64,000 nt of DNA from Mycobacterium sp. (GTDB lineage Bacteria; Actinomycetota; Actinomycetes; Mycobacteriales; Mycobacteriaceae). The stretch covers positions 186,001-250,000 of the forward strand of contig NZ_SCRH01000015.1 of assembly GCF_004298145.1 (NCBI RefSeq), read 5' to 3'. Made by a program: the position numbers and the translations under genes. Below the pieces are notes generated by a model. The model saw nothing but the letters and a program-made list of their open reading frames with translations. It made no database searches and was not told where the DNA came from. Of the stretch, positions 17,151-25,925 are shown one piece after another (position 1 is the first letter of the stretch; each line of letters begins with the position of its first letter).

Positions 17151-18119
17151 ATGACGGCGATAACCGAACGCGACATCGAGACGAACGGGATAGTGCTGCA
17201 CACCCTGGAAGCCGGCGACCGCGGGGCGCCGGTGGTGGTGCTGGCGCACGGTTTCCCCGAGCTGGCTTACTCGTGGCGCCACCAGATCCCGGCGCTGGCC
17301 GCGGCCGGATACCACGTGCTGGCACCCGACCAGCGCGGCTACGGCGGGTCCAGCCGGCCCGAGAACACCGGCGACAACTACACGATGACGACGCTGAGCG
17401 CCGACCTGGTCGGCCTGCTCGACGACGTCGGCGCCGAGCGCGGCGTCTTCGTCGGCCACGGCTTCGGCGCGCCCGTGGTGTGGGCCGCCGGAAAACTGCA
17501 CGCGGACCGTTTGACCGGGATCGTCGGCATGAGCGTGCCGCCCGAACAACGTGGCGACGTGGCACCCACCGCGGCATTCCGAAACACCTTCGGTGACAAC
17601 TTCTTCTACATGCTCTACTTCCAAGAGCCCGGCCCTGCCGACGCCGATCTGGGCGCCGATGCCGCCACGACGATGCGACGCATGTTCGGCCTGCAGGTCA
17701 CCGACGATCAGGCCACCGTGCTGCGGATGATCGGCCAGGGCCCGGAGGGCTTCGTCGACCGACTTCCCGAACCCGACGGCCTCCCCGACTGGATCAGCGC
17801 CGCCGAATTCGACCACTACGCCGCCGAATTCGCCCGCACCGGCTTCACCGGTGCGCTGAACTGGTACCGGAACCTGGACCGGGACTGGGAACTGACCGCC
17901 GGTACCCCGCAGACCATCGGGGTGCCCGCGCTCTACGCCGCGGGCGCCGCGGACCCGGTGCTCGGTTACCTGCCGCACGAGAACCTGCGGCAGATGTTCA
18001 CCGGTGATTATCGCGAGGTGATGATCGAGGGCGCCGGCCACTGGCTGCAGCAGGAGCGACCCGAGGAGATCAACCGGCTGTTGCTGGATTTCCTGGCCGG
18101 TGTGACGGCCAGATCATAG
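17151..18119 (+). CDS. EphB-like alpha/beta hydrolase lacking the nucleophile Asp
   Basis: 322 aa, ATG with GAAGGA upstream. It has the epoxide-hydrolase oxyanion motif HGFPE, the strand/loop DQRGYGGSSRP, ring-opening-type Tyr156 (YFQEPG) and Tyr239 (NWYRN), acid Asp268 (AADPV) and His297 (GAGHW). The nucleophile elbow, normally GHDWGA in EphB-type enzymes, reads GHGFGA, with Gly104 at the nucleophile position. All else is preserved, so the fold should be intact but the usual ester-intermediate mechanism should not work. A changed or non-catalytic function is possible. Downstream of the OYE gene on the same strand. Confidence 0.88.
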   Translation: MTAITERDIETNGIVLHTLEAGDRGAPVVVLAHGFPELAYSWRHQIPALAAAGYHVLAPDQRGYGGSSRPENTGDNYTMTTLSADLVGLLDDVGAERGVFVGHGFGAPVVWAAGKLHADRLTGIVGMSVPPEQRGDVAPTAAFRNTFGDNFFYMLYFQEPGPADADLGADAATTMRRMFGLQVTDDQATVLRMIGQGPEGFVDRLPEPDGLPDWISAAEFDHYAAEFARTGFTGALNWYRNLDRDWELTAGTPQTIGVPALYAAGAADPVLGYLPHENLRQMFTGDYREVMIEGAGHWLQQERPEEINRLLLDFLAGVTARS

Positions 18120-18232
18120 AACTCGAAACCGGCCCAAATCTTATGTATTTCCACGCCCGCCAACCGAATTCGGTACACACGAGTTCAGCAAACATTCATT
18201 CTATTCACAATTTCGCGAGGTGATCTAAGTCG

Positions 18233-19210
18233 ATGTTGCGCACACGATTTACCGAGATGTTCGGCCTGCGGTACCCGGTCATGTCCGCGCCGATGGCAAT
18301 GCACAGTGGGGCGACGATCGCCGCGGCGGTCTCGTCGGCGGGCGCCTTGGGTTCATTCGGAGGCATGAACCCGAAGGGACCGGACTGGATCGACACTCAG
18401 GTGACGGCGATCCGCGCTCAGACCGACCGTCCTTTCGCGGTCGGCTTCATCACCCCGTTCCTGGACCTCGGCGCGCCACTGTTCGATGCCGCCCTGGCCG
18501 CGTCGCCCCCGGTCGTCGTCTTCTCCTTCAGCGACCCGAAACCCTGGATCGGGCGGGCGGCCGCCGCCGGAGCCCGTACGATCTGCCAGGTCCAGACGCT
18601 CGAGGACGCGGATCTCGCGGTGGAGGCCGGCACCGACGTTCTCGTCGCGCAGGGCACCGAGGCCGGTGGACACACCGGGACGATGGCGTTGCTGCCGCTG
18701 CTGTCCGCAGTCGCCGCCCGGCACCCCGACGTCCCACTGCTCGCGGCCGGCGGCATCAGCGGCGGACGCCCGTTCGCCGGCGCCCTCACCGCCGGCGCGG
18801 ACGGAGCCGTGATGGGCACCGCCTTCCTGGCCACCCCCGAGGTGATCGAGGTCCATGACGCGCACAAGAAACTCATCGTCGCGTCCGATGGCACCGACAC
18901 GATCCGCACCCGCGCCTACGACATCGTCAGCGGCTTGCCGTGGCCCAGTTCCATCGGGGAACGCGTGCGCTGCAACCGGTTCACCGACGAGTGGGCGCTC
19001 CGGGAAGCCGAGTTGGAGCAGCGCCGCGAGGAGATGGCCGGGGAAAATCCGTTCCTGGTCGAGGACCCCAACCCGGAGACCGATCCGATCGCCTACGGGC
19101 AGGGCGCCGGATCGATCGACGCGATACGTCCCGCCGCGGAAGTGCTGGAACGGATCTGTGGTGAGGCCGAACAGATCTTGCGCTCCAGGGCGGCGTCACT
19201 ACTCGCCTGA
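18233..19210 (+). CDS. Nitronate monooxygenase / NPD-family flavoprotein
   Basis: 325 aa, ATG with AGGTGAT upstream. NPD-type TIM-barrel: RYPVMSAPMA at the N-terminus, LVAQGTEAGGHTG for FMN phosphate binding, LLAAGGISGGR, GADGAVMGTAFLATPE. The family oxidises nitronates or acts as FMN-dependent enone reductases; which applies here is not clear. Last gene of the plus-strand redox run that begins with the COG2345 regulator. Confidence 0.9.
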   Translation: MLRTRFTEMFGLRYPVMSAPMAMHSGATIAAAVSSAGALGSFGGMNPKGPDWIDTQVTAIRAQTDRPFAVGFITPFLDLGAPLFDAALAASPPVVVFSFSDPKPWIGRAAAAGARTICQVQTLEDADLAVEAGTDVLVAQGTEAGGHTGTMALLPLLSAVAARHPDVPLLAAGGISGGRPFAGALTAGADGAVMGTAFLATPEVIEVHDAHKKLIVASDGTDTIRTRAYDIVSGLPWPSSIGERVRCNRFTDEWALREAELEQRREEMAGENPFLVEDPNPETDPIAYGQGAGSIDAIRPAAEVLERICGEAEQILRSRAASLLA

Positions 19211-19491
19211 GCCGAATCTGCGTGTGGCCCAACGGATATGAATGGCTTTCGATGGCCACCCTCAACACCCCGGACTGCCTGTTCGACTGAGCCAAACGGC
19301 GGCTGACTCCGACGTCAACACCAGCCCCGGCATGGCGATGATCGAGAAACGACTGCTGGACCGGAACTGGAAGACCAAGGTGCTCGCCGAACCGCCGGCC
19401 GGCAGCGAACATCAGCGGATAGATTGCGGGCCCGGATAATTGCCACCCGGCATGGTCGAGGTCGGTGCGGACGAAGTGCCAGCCGACACTA

Positions 19492-20124
19492 CTATTGCGG
19501 TTGTCCGCTGTGTACTTGCGCGTAGGCGGTCAGCACGTCGACTAACGCACGGCGTTCCCTCGAGGTATCGAGCGGTGTAGGTGAAATAAGCTGCGCGACA
19601 ACAATTCCGCGCAAAGCAGCCCAGATCAAATTGCCTATCTCGCTTGCGTGTCGCGGATCCAAGCCCGCACCGAGGTGCCTGCCCAGTTCGGTGAGCTCGT
19701 GCATCGCTTTGGCGAGCCGCTCGTTAACGGCATCGCCTCGCCCCGATCTGGTAGAGATCAAGATTTCGATCGCCGCCATCGAGGTGGGGCTGGAGAATGC
19801 CGCCCATGCCGCGTCCACGACGACCTGTGTGCGCTGCTCGATCGAGAGATCCGCGATCGCCGCCGGCACTCCGTCCAGAATATCGTTGAGCTGACGGAAC
19901 CCTTCATCGACAACGGCGATCAGGAGTCCGCCCAGGTCGCCGAAATGGTACTGCACCACTCCCCACGTCACCCCGGCCCGTTGGGTGATGCGACGAACAC
20001 TCGGGGCGGCGAAGCCCTCTTCGAGGATGTAGCGAACGGTCTCGTCGATGACCATTTGCCTGGTCCGCTCGGCACGCAGCTGATTGCCTCCCGGCGGTCG
20101 CCGTGGTGGTGTTGCGTCGGCCAT
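19492..20124 (-). CDS. TetR/AcrR-family regulator
   Basis: 210 aa. The N-terminal DNA-binding domain (about 20-65; RQMVIDETVRYILEEGFAAPSVRRITQRAGVTWG, written here only as its start and end blocks RQMVIDE and AGVTWGVVQYHFGD) is typical of TetR repressors. The C-terminal ligand domain is helical and not assignable. It lies 9 bp downstream of the dehydrogenase gene at 20134-21207 on the same strand, so the two are likely co-transcribed and the regulator probably controls this dehydrogenase locus. Confidence 0.9.
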   Translation of the reverse strand: MADATPPRRPPGGNQLRAERTRQMVIDETVRYILEEGFAAPSVRRITQRAGVTWGVVQYHFGDLGGLLIAVVDEGFRQLNDILDGVPAAIADLSIEQRTQVVVDAAWAAFSSPTSMAAIEILISTRSGRGDAVNERLAKAMHELTELGRHLGAGLDPRHASEIGNLIWAALRGIVVAQLISPTPLDTSRERRALVDVLTAYAQVHSGQPQ

Positions 20125-20133
20125 ATCGAGACT

Positions 20134-21207
20134 TCACCACATGACGCCGCGGGTATGGTCCAACGGTCGCAGGTGGTGCGCGGCCAGGATCCCGGCAGGA
20201 GCCCTGCACACCGCTTCGATGGCGTTGATCGGTCGCGCCGCGGTGGCGATCACGCCCCCCTGGTTATGGTCGGTGCCCGAGCGACCGACATGAGTGTTGA
20301 TCTCGATACCGGGATCACCCTCGACCACCACACGGTGCACACTCGGCCGGCCGTCGGGTGGAAAGGCCCAATCCGGTGCAGCCGCTGCCGTCAAACGGTT
20401 CACGTGTTCCATCGTGATCACAACCTTGCCGTCTCGGATCCCCTCGACCCCGAAGCGGACCGCTGCCACCGTGCCTACCTCGACGTCCATCATCGTGCAC
20501 GAGATCGGTTCGGGAGTAACCCACTTCTGGTGACGCTCGCGCACCTCGTCGAGCTCGACGCCGAGATCGGCGGCCAGGCTGCGCACCTGTATCCCCCACA
20601 TCGACGCCAGCACACCCGGCGCGAAGAGGATCGGCTGATGCTCGGGGTCGGTACCGAAACCAAAACTGACTCCGGTGAATTCGGCGTCGTCGTAGGTGCC
20701 GTAGTCGCAGATCTCCTGAACGGTCACCGCGGTGGCGCGCCCGGCCAGGCTCAGCGCCGTGTACACGGGCGTGTCCCCGGAGAATCCGGGATCGATCCCG
20801 TTGATGTACAGCGTGGAATTGCCGTTCTGACAAGCCTTTTCGAGTGGGTTCCGCAGCCAGTCGTCGGTGTATTCCGGCGCGACCAACCAGACGAAGGACG
20901 AGCCGACGACGTTGGTTCCGGCTCGCAGGAAGCGGGCGATGTCGTCCATCGCCTCGGTGGGACGTGTCTCTGCCTGGCTCGTATAGACCACGCAATCGGC
21001 GTTCAGCGCGATCAACGCGTCGATGTCGTCGGTGGCGATCACACCGGTGGAGCCGCCGAGCCCGCACAGGTCTGCCGCGTCCCGGCCGATCTTGTGAGGG
21101 CTGGCAGCATGCAGCCCGACCAACTCGAGGTCGGGGCGCTCGATGATCGTCCGCAGGGCATGCACACCGACATTGCCGGTGGAAAACTGGATGATTCGTC
21201 GGGTCAT
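20134..21207 (-). CDS. Dihydrodipicolinate-reductase-like NAD(P)-dependent dehydrogenase
   Basis: 357 aa. An N-terminal Rossmann motif (FSTGNVGVHALRTI, about 7-20) is followed by the segment FLRAGTNVVGSSFVW and the GIDPGFSGD loop common to this actinobacterial family, annotated as dihydrodipicolinate reductase N-terminal domain or 2,4-diaminopentanoate-dehydrogenase-like. Real substrates are mostly unknown. Co-oriented with the TetR gene downstream and a paralogue of the gene at 21770. Confidence 0.87.
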   Translation of the reverse strand: MTRRIIQFSTGNVGVHALRTIIERPDLELVGLHAASPHKIGRDAADLCGLGGSTGVIATDDIDALIALNADCVVYTSQAETRPTEAMDDIARFLRAGTNVVGSSFVWLVAPEYTDDWLRNPLEKACQNGNSTLYINGIDPGFSGDTPVYTALSLAGRATAVTVQEICDYGTYDDAEFTGVSFGFGTDPEHQPILFAPGVLASMWGIQVRSLAADLGVELDEVRERHQKWVTPEPISCTMMDVEVGTVAAVRFGVEGIRDGKVVITMEHVNRLTAAAAPDWAFPPDGRPSVHRVVVEGDPGIEINTHVGRSGTDHNQGGVIATAARPINAIEAVCRAPAGILAAHHLRPLDHTRGVMW

Positions 21208-21289
21208 TGGCCGTCCTCTACAGCAGATCGGCTGGTGCCGGCGACAATGGCGACCTTGCCATCGAGTTCACCCACCTTCATCTCCATTC

Positions 21290-21706
21290 TCAGGGAAGAT
21301 CGGTGGCCAACAACGTCAACGGCAGGCCTAGAACTGTCATCTCGATCTCGTCGAGCTGCCATCCATCACCGTCGCGGTGCTGGCGGAAATTCGTGATCGC
21401 GCCGTACCGGCGTGCGATCTCCTCGCCGCGGGGCGCATCGTCGACACGCAGAGCGAGGCTGAACACGCCGTCGCCGTGGCGGTCGAGGAATTCCTGCACC
21501 GGGTTGTCGGTGCCAGGTTTGGTCGGCGTGACCAGCTCCAGCCCACGAGCCCAGTCCAGCATCACGTGTAAACCGACGTCATCCAGTTCAAATGCCTGAA
21601 ATTGGAACCCCAGGTCGGTGAACAGTCGCGCGGTTGTGGGCAGTCGATGCGGTGCGACGGCCAGCACCGCGTGGTGCAGATTCGGTTGTTCGCGGGTTTC
21701 GGCCAC
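21290..21706 (-). CDS. VOC (glyoxalase-fold) protein
   Basis: 138 aa. The pattern LHHAVLAVAPHRLPTTARLF followed by LGFQFQAFEL, MLDWARGLELVTP and FSLALRVDD is a single glyoxalase/bleomycin-resistance-fold unit. One likely metal ligand is in LHHAV; the enzyme activity is unknown. It is divergent from the dehydrogenase at 21770, with only 63 bp between the starts, so the two share a promoter region. Confidence 0.75.
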   Translation of the reverse strand: MAETREQPNLHHAVLAVAPHRLPTTARLFTDLGFQFQAFELDDVGLHVMLDWARGLELVTPTKPGTDNPVQEFLDRHGDGVFSLALRVDDAPRGEEIARRYGAITNFRQHRDGDGWQLDEIEMTVLGLPLTLLATDLP

Positions 21707-21769
21707 GCCAAAGAGATTACAGTTGTTATGTTTTTGCGGTAGGGGTTTTGGCGTGATGAGGAGAAATCG

Positions 21770-22891
21770 ATGACTCAGGTGTCAAACAAGGTCTATCGCG
21801 TCGCGGTGTGGGCCACCGGCGGAGTCGGGCGCTATGCCGTCCGGACCGTCGTGGACCGACCCAACCTCGAACTCGTGGGTGCGTGGGTCCACTCGGAAGC
21901 CAAGGACGGCCAAGACGTCGGTGTTCTCGCCGGCATCGATCCGGTCGGGGTCGCGGCCACCCGCGACGCCGACGCGCTGTTGTCCGCGGGTGTCGACTGC
22001 GTGATGTACGCCGCGCCGGCCGGCCCACGGCCCGCCGAGGCGCTCGCCGACTTCTGCCGTATCCTCTCCTCCGGCACCAACGTCGTCACGACGTCGTTGC
22101 CCGGCCTGGTCTACGAAAAGGGTTCTCTCTCAAGGCGCTTCCTCGATCCGATCCGGGAAGCGACCGCAGCGGGCCGCAGCTCGATCTTCTCCTCGGGCAT
22201 CGAGCCAGGTTTCGGTTGCGACCTCTTCCCGATCGCGCTGCTCACCATGTCACACACGGTCTACTCGGTGCGCGGCATCGAGATCACGAACTACTCGGAG
22301 TACCCGGTCGAGTGGGACGTGCGCGAACTGTTCGGCTTCGGCCAGCCGCTCGACTACGAGGGGGGCCTGAAGCGGCCGGGCGTGCTGAAGTGGGGCTGGG
22401 GGGCGGCGATCACGATGGTTGCCGACGCTCTGGGTGTCGAGTTCGACGAGATCCGGGAGACGTGTGAATTCCTGCCGACTCCGCGCGATCTGCACACTGC
22501 GTGCGGCCTTATCCCGGCCGGCACCGTCGGTGCCACCTATGCCAAATGCATCGGCGTCGTCGACGGCCAGGAGGTGGTCAGCCTCGAACACGTCGACCGG
22601 ATGGCCGACGATCTGGCCCCGGACTGGCCGACCGGCCGAACGGGAGCCACCGACGGAATCTGGCGGGTACTCATCGACGGCGAACCGTCGTTCGACGGAG
22701 AATTCGAAGTCGGCCACCGCGCCGGCGAAAGCGCCAATAACCATGGGCTACTGGCCACCGGCATGCGTGCGGTCAACGCGATCCCGTGGGTGTGTGAGGC
22801 CGCACCGGGCATCGTGGACGCCCTGCACCTGCCGCTGACCTCACCGCTGGGCGCTCTGCACCCGCACCGCGACGGCGTCCCCGCCTTCTGA
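21770..22891 (+). CDS. Dihydrodipicolinate-reductase-like dehydrogenase, second copy
   Basis: 373 aa, ATG with GAGGAG. Rossmann motif VWATGGVGRYAVRTVVDRP at about 13-31, then LSSGTNVVTTSLPGLVYE and SGIEPGFGCDLFP, the same blocks as the gene at 20134. The strong block similarity marks them as paralogues of one family. It is followed after 45 bp by the 5' remnant of a third copy. Confidence 0.88.
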   Translation: MTQVSNKVYRVAVWATGGVGRYAVRTVVDRPNLELVGAWVHSEAKDGQDVGVLAGIDPVGVAATRDADALLSAGVDCVMYAAPAGPRPAEALADFCRILSSGTNVVTTSLPGLVYEKGSLSRRFLDPIREATAAGRSSIFSSGIEPGFGCDLFPIALLTMSHTVYSVRGIEITNYSEYPVEWDVRELFGFGQPLDYEGGLKRPGVLKWGWGAAITMVADALGVEFDEIRETCEFLPTPRDLHTACGLIPAGTVGATYAKCIGVVDGQEVVSLEHVDRMADDLAPDWPTGRTGATDGIWRVLIDGEPSFDGEFEVGHRAGESANNHGLLATGMRAVNAIPWVCEAAPGIVDALHLPLTSPLGALHPHRDGVPAF

Positions 22892-22936
22892 GGCCGTTTC
22901 GGAGCAGGCACCGGTCAGCAACCAACACAAGAGGGA

Positions 22937-23155
22937 GTGTCAACGACGAGCCCAGCACCGCTGGAGGACCCGGAGCGGACCTACAACGTGGTGGTGTGGG
23001 CGACCGGACGTGTCGGACGATTGGCGATCCGCGCCATCGCCGATCGCCCCGGTCGAAGGGCACCACGACACCAGAACAGCCGGATAGGCCGCCTCCCCGA
23101 CCTCCTACAAAGGCATCGTCGGTTCGAGGCGGCCTCCTTGGTGACCGGATTCTGA
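22937..23155 (+). pseudogene. 5' remnant of a third dehydrogenase paralogue
   Basis: A GTG with GAGGGA upstream opens a frame whose residues 17-40 (YNVVVWATGRVGRLAIRAIA, then DRPG) match the Rossmann start of the gene at 21770. After DRPG the similarity ends and the frame runs through unrelated Arg-rich sequence to a stop. This is a truncated gene, probably cut by a deletion or an inserted element, and is unlikely to make a working enzyme. Confidence 0.7.
23086..23135. terminator. Perfect 10-bp inverted repeat, possible terminator
   Basis: AGGCCGCCTC at 23086-23095 and GAGGCGGCCT at 23126-23135 form a hairpin with a 30-base loop. No T-run follows, which is common for mycobacterial terminators. 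It lies inside the remnant dehydrogenase frame, after the similarity ends. Confidence 0.4.
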
Positions 23156-23354
23156 CGGAGCGAGGTCAATGGCCCACGTGTTGCGAGGGCCGCGCGAATT
23201 CACCCGATCTCATTGGGCCCGATACACTTGCACCCGCCGGACTCGACAACACGACGCCCACCGTCGCAGCGCCGACAACGGCGCCACAACGTCCAAGAAG
23301 CCGCTGAAATCGCGCCTCGCCGGGGTTTTCGTCGGGTATTCAAAGACGTGCCCC

Positions 23355-23427
23355 GCCCTCGTAGCTCAGGGGATAGAGCACGGCTCTCCTAAAGCCGGTG
23401 TCGCAGGTTCGAATCCTGCCGGGGGCA
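23355..23427 (+). tRNA. tRNA-Arg (anticodon CCT)
   Basis: A 73-nt cloverleaf. Acceptor arms GCCCTCG (23355) and CGGGGGC (to 23426) pair with one G-T; the D-arm contains AGCTCAGGGGATAGAGC; the anticodon stem-loop is CGGCT-CTCCTAA-AGCCG with anticodon CCT; the T-arm is GCAGG-TTCGAAT-CCTGC; the discriminator base is A. CCA is not encoded. It decodes AGG. Such tRNAs are common integration sites, and short tandem repeats follow directly. Confidence 0.97.
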
Positions 23428-23446
23428 CTTCCTTTTGTATGACGTC

Positions 23447-23530
23447 GGTTGATGCTTGACGTTTGTCTTCGGGTGATGCTTGACGGCGTTTCGGCTGATG
23501 CTTGACAGTTACTTCGCCTGATCCTGGACA
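23447..23530 (+). repeat. Four short tandem repeats behind the tRNA
   Basis: Units GGTTGATGCTTGAC, GGGTGATGCTTGAC, GGCTGATGCTTGAC and a diverged GCCTGATCCTGGAC end at 23460, 23484, 23506 and 23529. The periods are 24, 22 and 23 bp. Seen on the minus strand, they read GTCAAGCATCA repeats, reminiscent of multiple transposase or integrase binding sites at an element end. No transposase is present. Confidence 0.75.
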
Positions 23531-23548
23531 CTCCCTGGATAAGGGAGT
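23530..23548. repeat. 7-bp inverted repeat (hairpin)
   Basis: ACTCCCT (23530-23536) and AGGGAGT (23542-23548) with a 5-base loop close the tandem-repeat tract. It may be part of a decayed element end or a weak terminator for the tRNA transcript. Confidence 0.45.
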
Positions 23549-23689
23549 TGAGCGTGGCGAATCGGCGGCATTGTGGGAGAGGGTGCTCCTATGAGCGGAG
23601 AAATCAGGACTAGCATCGATACCGTGCGTGTGACGGAAGAACCGTAGCGACCGTCGCTTCGTCGGGGCATAACACTTGCCGAGCCTGCG

Positions 23690-23908
23690 ATGCGGAAGCT
23701 AGTCGCGACACTGACGGCCGTTGGGGCGTTGATGCTCAGCGGGGCGACCGCACACGCCGACAACCCCCCGCCCGCCCCTCCACCGGGCCCGCCGGTCCTT
23801 GGACCGAAGTGCCTGAGTTTCGATTCCCAGCCGCCCGCGCATTGGAACTACCTGCCCTGCGGATGGACAACGGATGGCAAGCGGTGGATTCCGCTGCCGC
23901 CGTCGTGA
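23690..23908 (+). CDS. Small secreted Pro-rich protein
   Basis: 72 aa. A signal peptide (MRKLVATLTAVGALMLSG) with a likely cleavage after AHA is followed by a Pro-rich linker and a short domain with two cysteines (C at GPKCL and LPCGW) that could form a disulfide. The mature part would be about 50 residues. Resembles small exported mycobacterial proteins of unknown function. No clear operon partner. Confidence 0.7.
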   Translation: MRKLVATLTAVGALMLSGATAHADNPPPAPPPGPPVLGPKCLSFDSQPPAHWNYLPCGWTTDGKRWIPLPPS

Positions 23909-23955
23909 CCGATACCCCCCGTGACGTCGCCCCTCGAAAACCCTTCAGCCGCTGA

Positions 23956-24342
23956 CTAACTGGCTTTGAGGTGTCCGCCGCCCCGGCAGCTAACGCCGCA
24001 GACGCCCGCATCCCCCCGGGCGTCTGCGAGCGAAAGCGCCTGGTCAATGGGGAGCCCACTGCAGTCCAGCCCGTTGACCACCAGGCCCAGACTGATCGCG
24101 CCGTCCGCGCGGGTGCTCTCGATGCACACCTCGATGTCCCGGAGCCCCGGCCTGCCCACCGTCCAGAAATCCGGGCGATGCCCATCGAAGACGGTGTGGG
24201 TATCCGCACCGCCGACGTCCTCCCGGTGGGAGAGTTCGCCCGCCGAGGAGGTGGGCACATCGTCGGCTAACGCCGCCGCGGCGAGAGGAGTGAGTGGGTC
24301 GGCGAGGCCGCAACAATTGTCGTGATACTCCAAGGCGATCAT
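23956..24342 (-). CDS. Hypothetical protein (128 aa)
   Basis: The ATG at 24342 is preceded by GAGGAGGG at good spacing, which decides the start. The product is soluble and acidic, with six cysteines (NCCGL, VCIES, DCSGL, VCGVSC). The N-terminal part is Ala-rich; the middle (FWTVGRPGLRDIEVCIES) looks like beta structure. I do not recognise a family. It lies just downstream of, and co-oriented with, the secreted DUF4185 gene, 47 bp after that gene's end. Confidence 0.65.
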   Translation of the reverse strand: MIALEYHDNCCGLADPLTPLAAAALADDVPTSSAGELSHREDVGGADTHTVFDGHRPDFWTVGRPGLRDIEVCIESTRADGAISLGLVVNGLDCSGLPIDQALSLADARGDAGVCGVSCRGGGHLKAS

Positions 24343-24389
24343 CGTCGCCCTCCTCTCACTGGGCCATCGTATCTTCGACGGCGACGTTT

Positions 24390-25925
24390 TTATGGGAGCA
24401 CCGTGTGCATCAGCATCACGTCGTACGCCGACCACAGCGACAGGTTGAAGTACAGGTCCCGTCCCGACGACCAGGGATGGATCATCGGCGCATAGATGCC
24501 ACCGGGCATTTGGAACGAGGACACCAGCGGTTGCGGGGGACTCCATGGTCCCTGCGGCGTCGGCGCGGTCCGTGCGATGACGTCGTTGCTGCCGCCGTCG
24601 GTGTAGAGCACCAGATATTGCTTGAGATAACTGTTGTACTGGGCCGACATCTCGCCCACCGGTCCCGGGAAAATCGGCGTCGCCGCGCCCGGATTGTTCG
24701 CGACCCAATGCCCGCCGTTGTCGCCGTTCCAATATTGGTACTTGGTCAGGTCGGGCAATTGATTCGGTGGAACGCGCGACAGGAATGCCGCACCGCCACG
24801 GCCCGACGGCGTCCCGAATTGGTAGACGTAACCGTCGTTACCCTTCAAGAACGCGCCCATCTGGAAATTCTCATTTCCAGGTGTAAAGCCTGCTCCCGGA
24901 ATGGCATCCGGAGACGCCGTACGAATACTGGTCGGGAAGATCCCCCAGTTCTGGCCGTTGTCGTTGGACCGGGCGATCGCCGAATAGTTCGTCGACCATT
25001 CGCCGTCACGGCCCCACTGACGGATGGACATGTAGCTCATGTACTGGGTTCTGCCCATGGACATCGCCGCGGTCGGGATGATTCCCGTCTCGTGCGCCGC
25101 CTTGTGGATGGTGTTGACGACCTGTTTGGAAAGTCCGGGCGCCCACACCGGTGAGCCGGAATACTTGTCGTTCGGCACGCCGTCGGCGATGTGAATTCCC
25201 TTGGACAGGTCACGATCGTTGCTGCGGAACAACGTGTTGTAGCGCCACTGCTGGCCGTGCACCTTGCAGTAGCCGAAGGTGTCACCGAAGGCCATCAGCA
25301 CCTGACGGTTGGCGGGATCGCCGTTGTCCCAAGCAATCCCGAGGTCGGTGCCGGAGATGCCGAAACGTTGCAGAGTCTTGTTGGGTCCGTCCGGTCCGGT
25401 CACCCAGTCGACGAGGGATGTCGGGGCGCCCGCGATCGACGGAGGCGGCGGCCCCGGCTCGGGTTGCGGCTGCGGCATCGGGGCGGCGTTCGGCCGCAGC
25501 GGGTTGGCATTCGGCGGTTGCGGAACCGCGGGCGCGGGCGGGTTGGGTCCCGGCGGCAACACCTCGGCTTGCTGTTGCAACGGCGCGGACGGGCCGGGTC
25601 CGGGCGTCGGCCCCTCGGCCCGCGGATGCACCGGTGCGGAGTAGCGCTGCCCCGGTGTCGCCGGCTTGAGCAACGACGAGATCAGCGGGCCCAGCCTCGG
25701 CAGCGGCGCCTGGTCATTCGTGTGAGTGGGCCGGCGCCCGGTCGGGGGCTGAACGACCGGCTGCGGCGCGGGCATGGCCGGCTGCGCGGCGGGAGGGTCG
25801 ACGTTCGCTTCGGGAGCGCCACACGGTGTGGCGTTCGCAGTAGGCGCGGGCCCCACCACAAGGACGAATCCGATAGCGGCCGCCGACGCCATCGATAGCG
25901 ACACACTTCGAAGAATCGCCGACAT
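24390..25925 (-). CDS. Secreted DUF4185-domain protein
   Basis: 511 aa, ATG with GAAAGGTG. Signal peptide at about 1-33 (cleavage near ANA), then a long Pro/Ala-rich region to about residue 170, then a DUF4185 domain (GTDLGIAWDNGD, LMAFGDTFG, WGRDGEWSTNYSAIARS, GGIYAPMIHPWS). DUF4185 is predicted to be a beta-propeller related to sialidase or glycoside-hydrolase folds. The Pro-rich stretch may span the cell wall. No operon partner is certain beyond the small gene downstream. Confidence 0.88.
   Translation of the reverse strand: MSAILRSVSLSMASAAAIGFVLVVGPAPTANATPCGAPEANVDPPAAQPAMPAPQPVVQPPTGRRPTHTNDQAPLPRLGPLISSLLKPATPGQRYSAPVHPRAEGPTPGPGPSAPLQQQAEVLPPGPNPPAPAVPQPPNANPLRPNAAPMPQPQPEPGPPPPSIAGAPTSLVDWVTGPDGPNKTLQRFGISGTDLGIAWDNGDPANRQVLMAFGDTFGYCKVHGQQWRYNTLFRSNDRDLSKGIHIADGVPNDKYSGSPVWAPGLSKQVVNTIHKAAHETGIIPTAAMSMGRTQYMSYMSIRQWGRDGEWSTNYSAIARSNDNGQNWGIFPTSIRTASPDAIPGAGFTPGNENFQMGAFLKGNDGYVYQFGTPSGRGGAAFLSRVPPNQLPDLTKYQYWNGDNGGHWVANNPGAATPIFPGPVGEMSAQYNSYLKQYLVLYTDGGSNDVIARTAPTPQGPWSPPQPLVSSFQMPGGIYAPMIHPWSSGRDLYFNLSLWSAYDVMLMHTVLP

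Noticed and set aside
19242..19439. Possible 65-codon gene after the nitronate monooxygenase
   Set aside because: No ribosome site and no family resemblance; the last part (MIEKRLLDRNWKTKVL) looks somewhat protein-like, so a decayed gene is possible but not supported.
23447..23530. CRISPR array
   Set aside because: Repeats are only about 14 bp with 8-10 bp between them, diverged at one end, and no cas genes are nearby.
23530..23690. Insertion-sequence transposase remnant
   Set aside because: Repeats and hairpin resemble an element end, but no transposase-like residues can be read in any frame.
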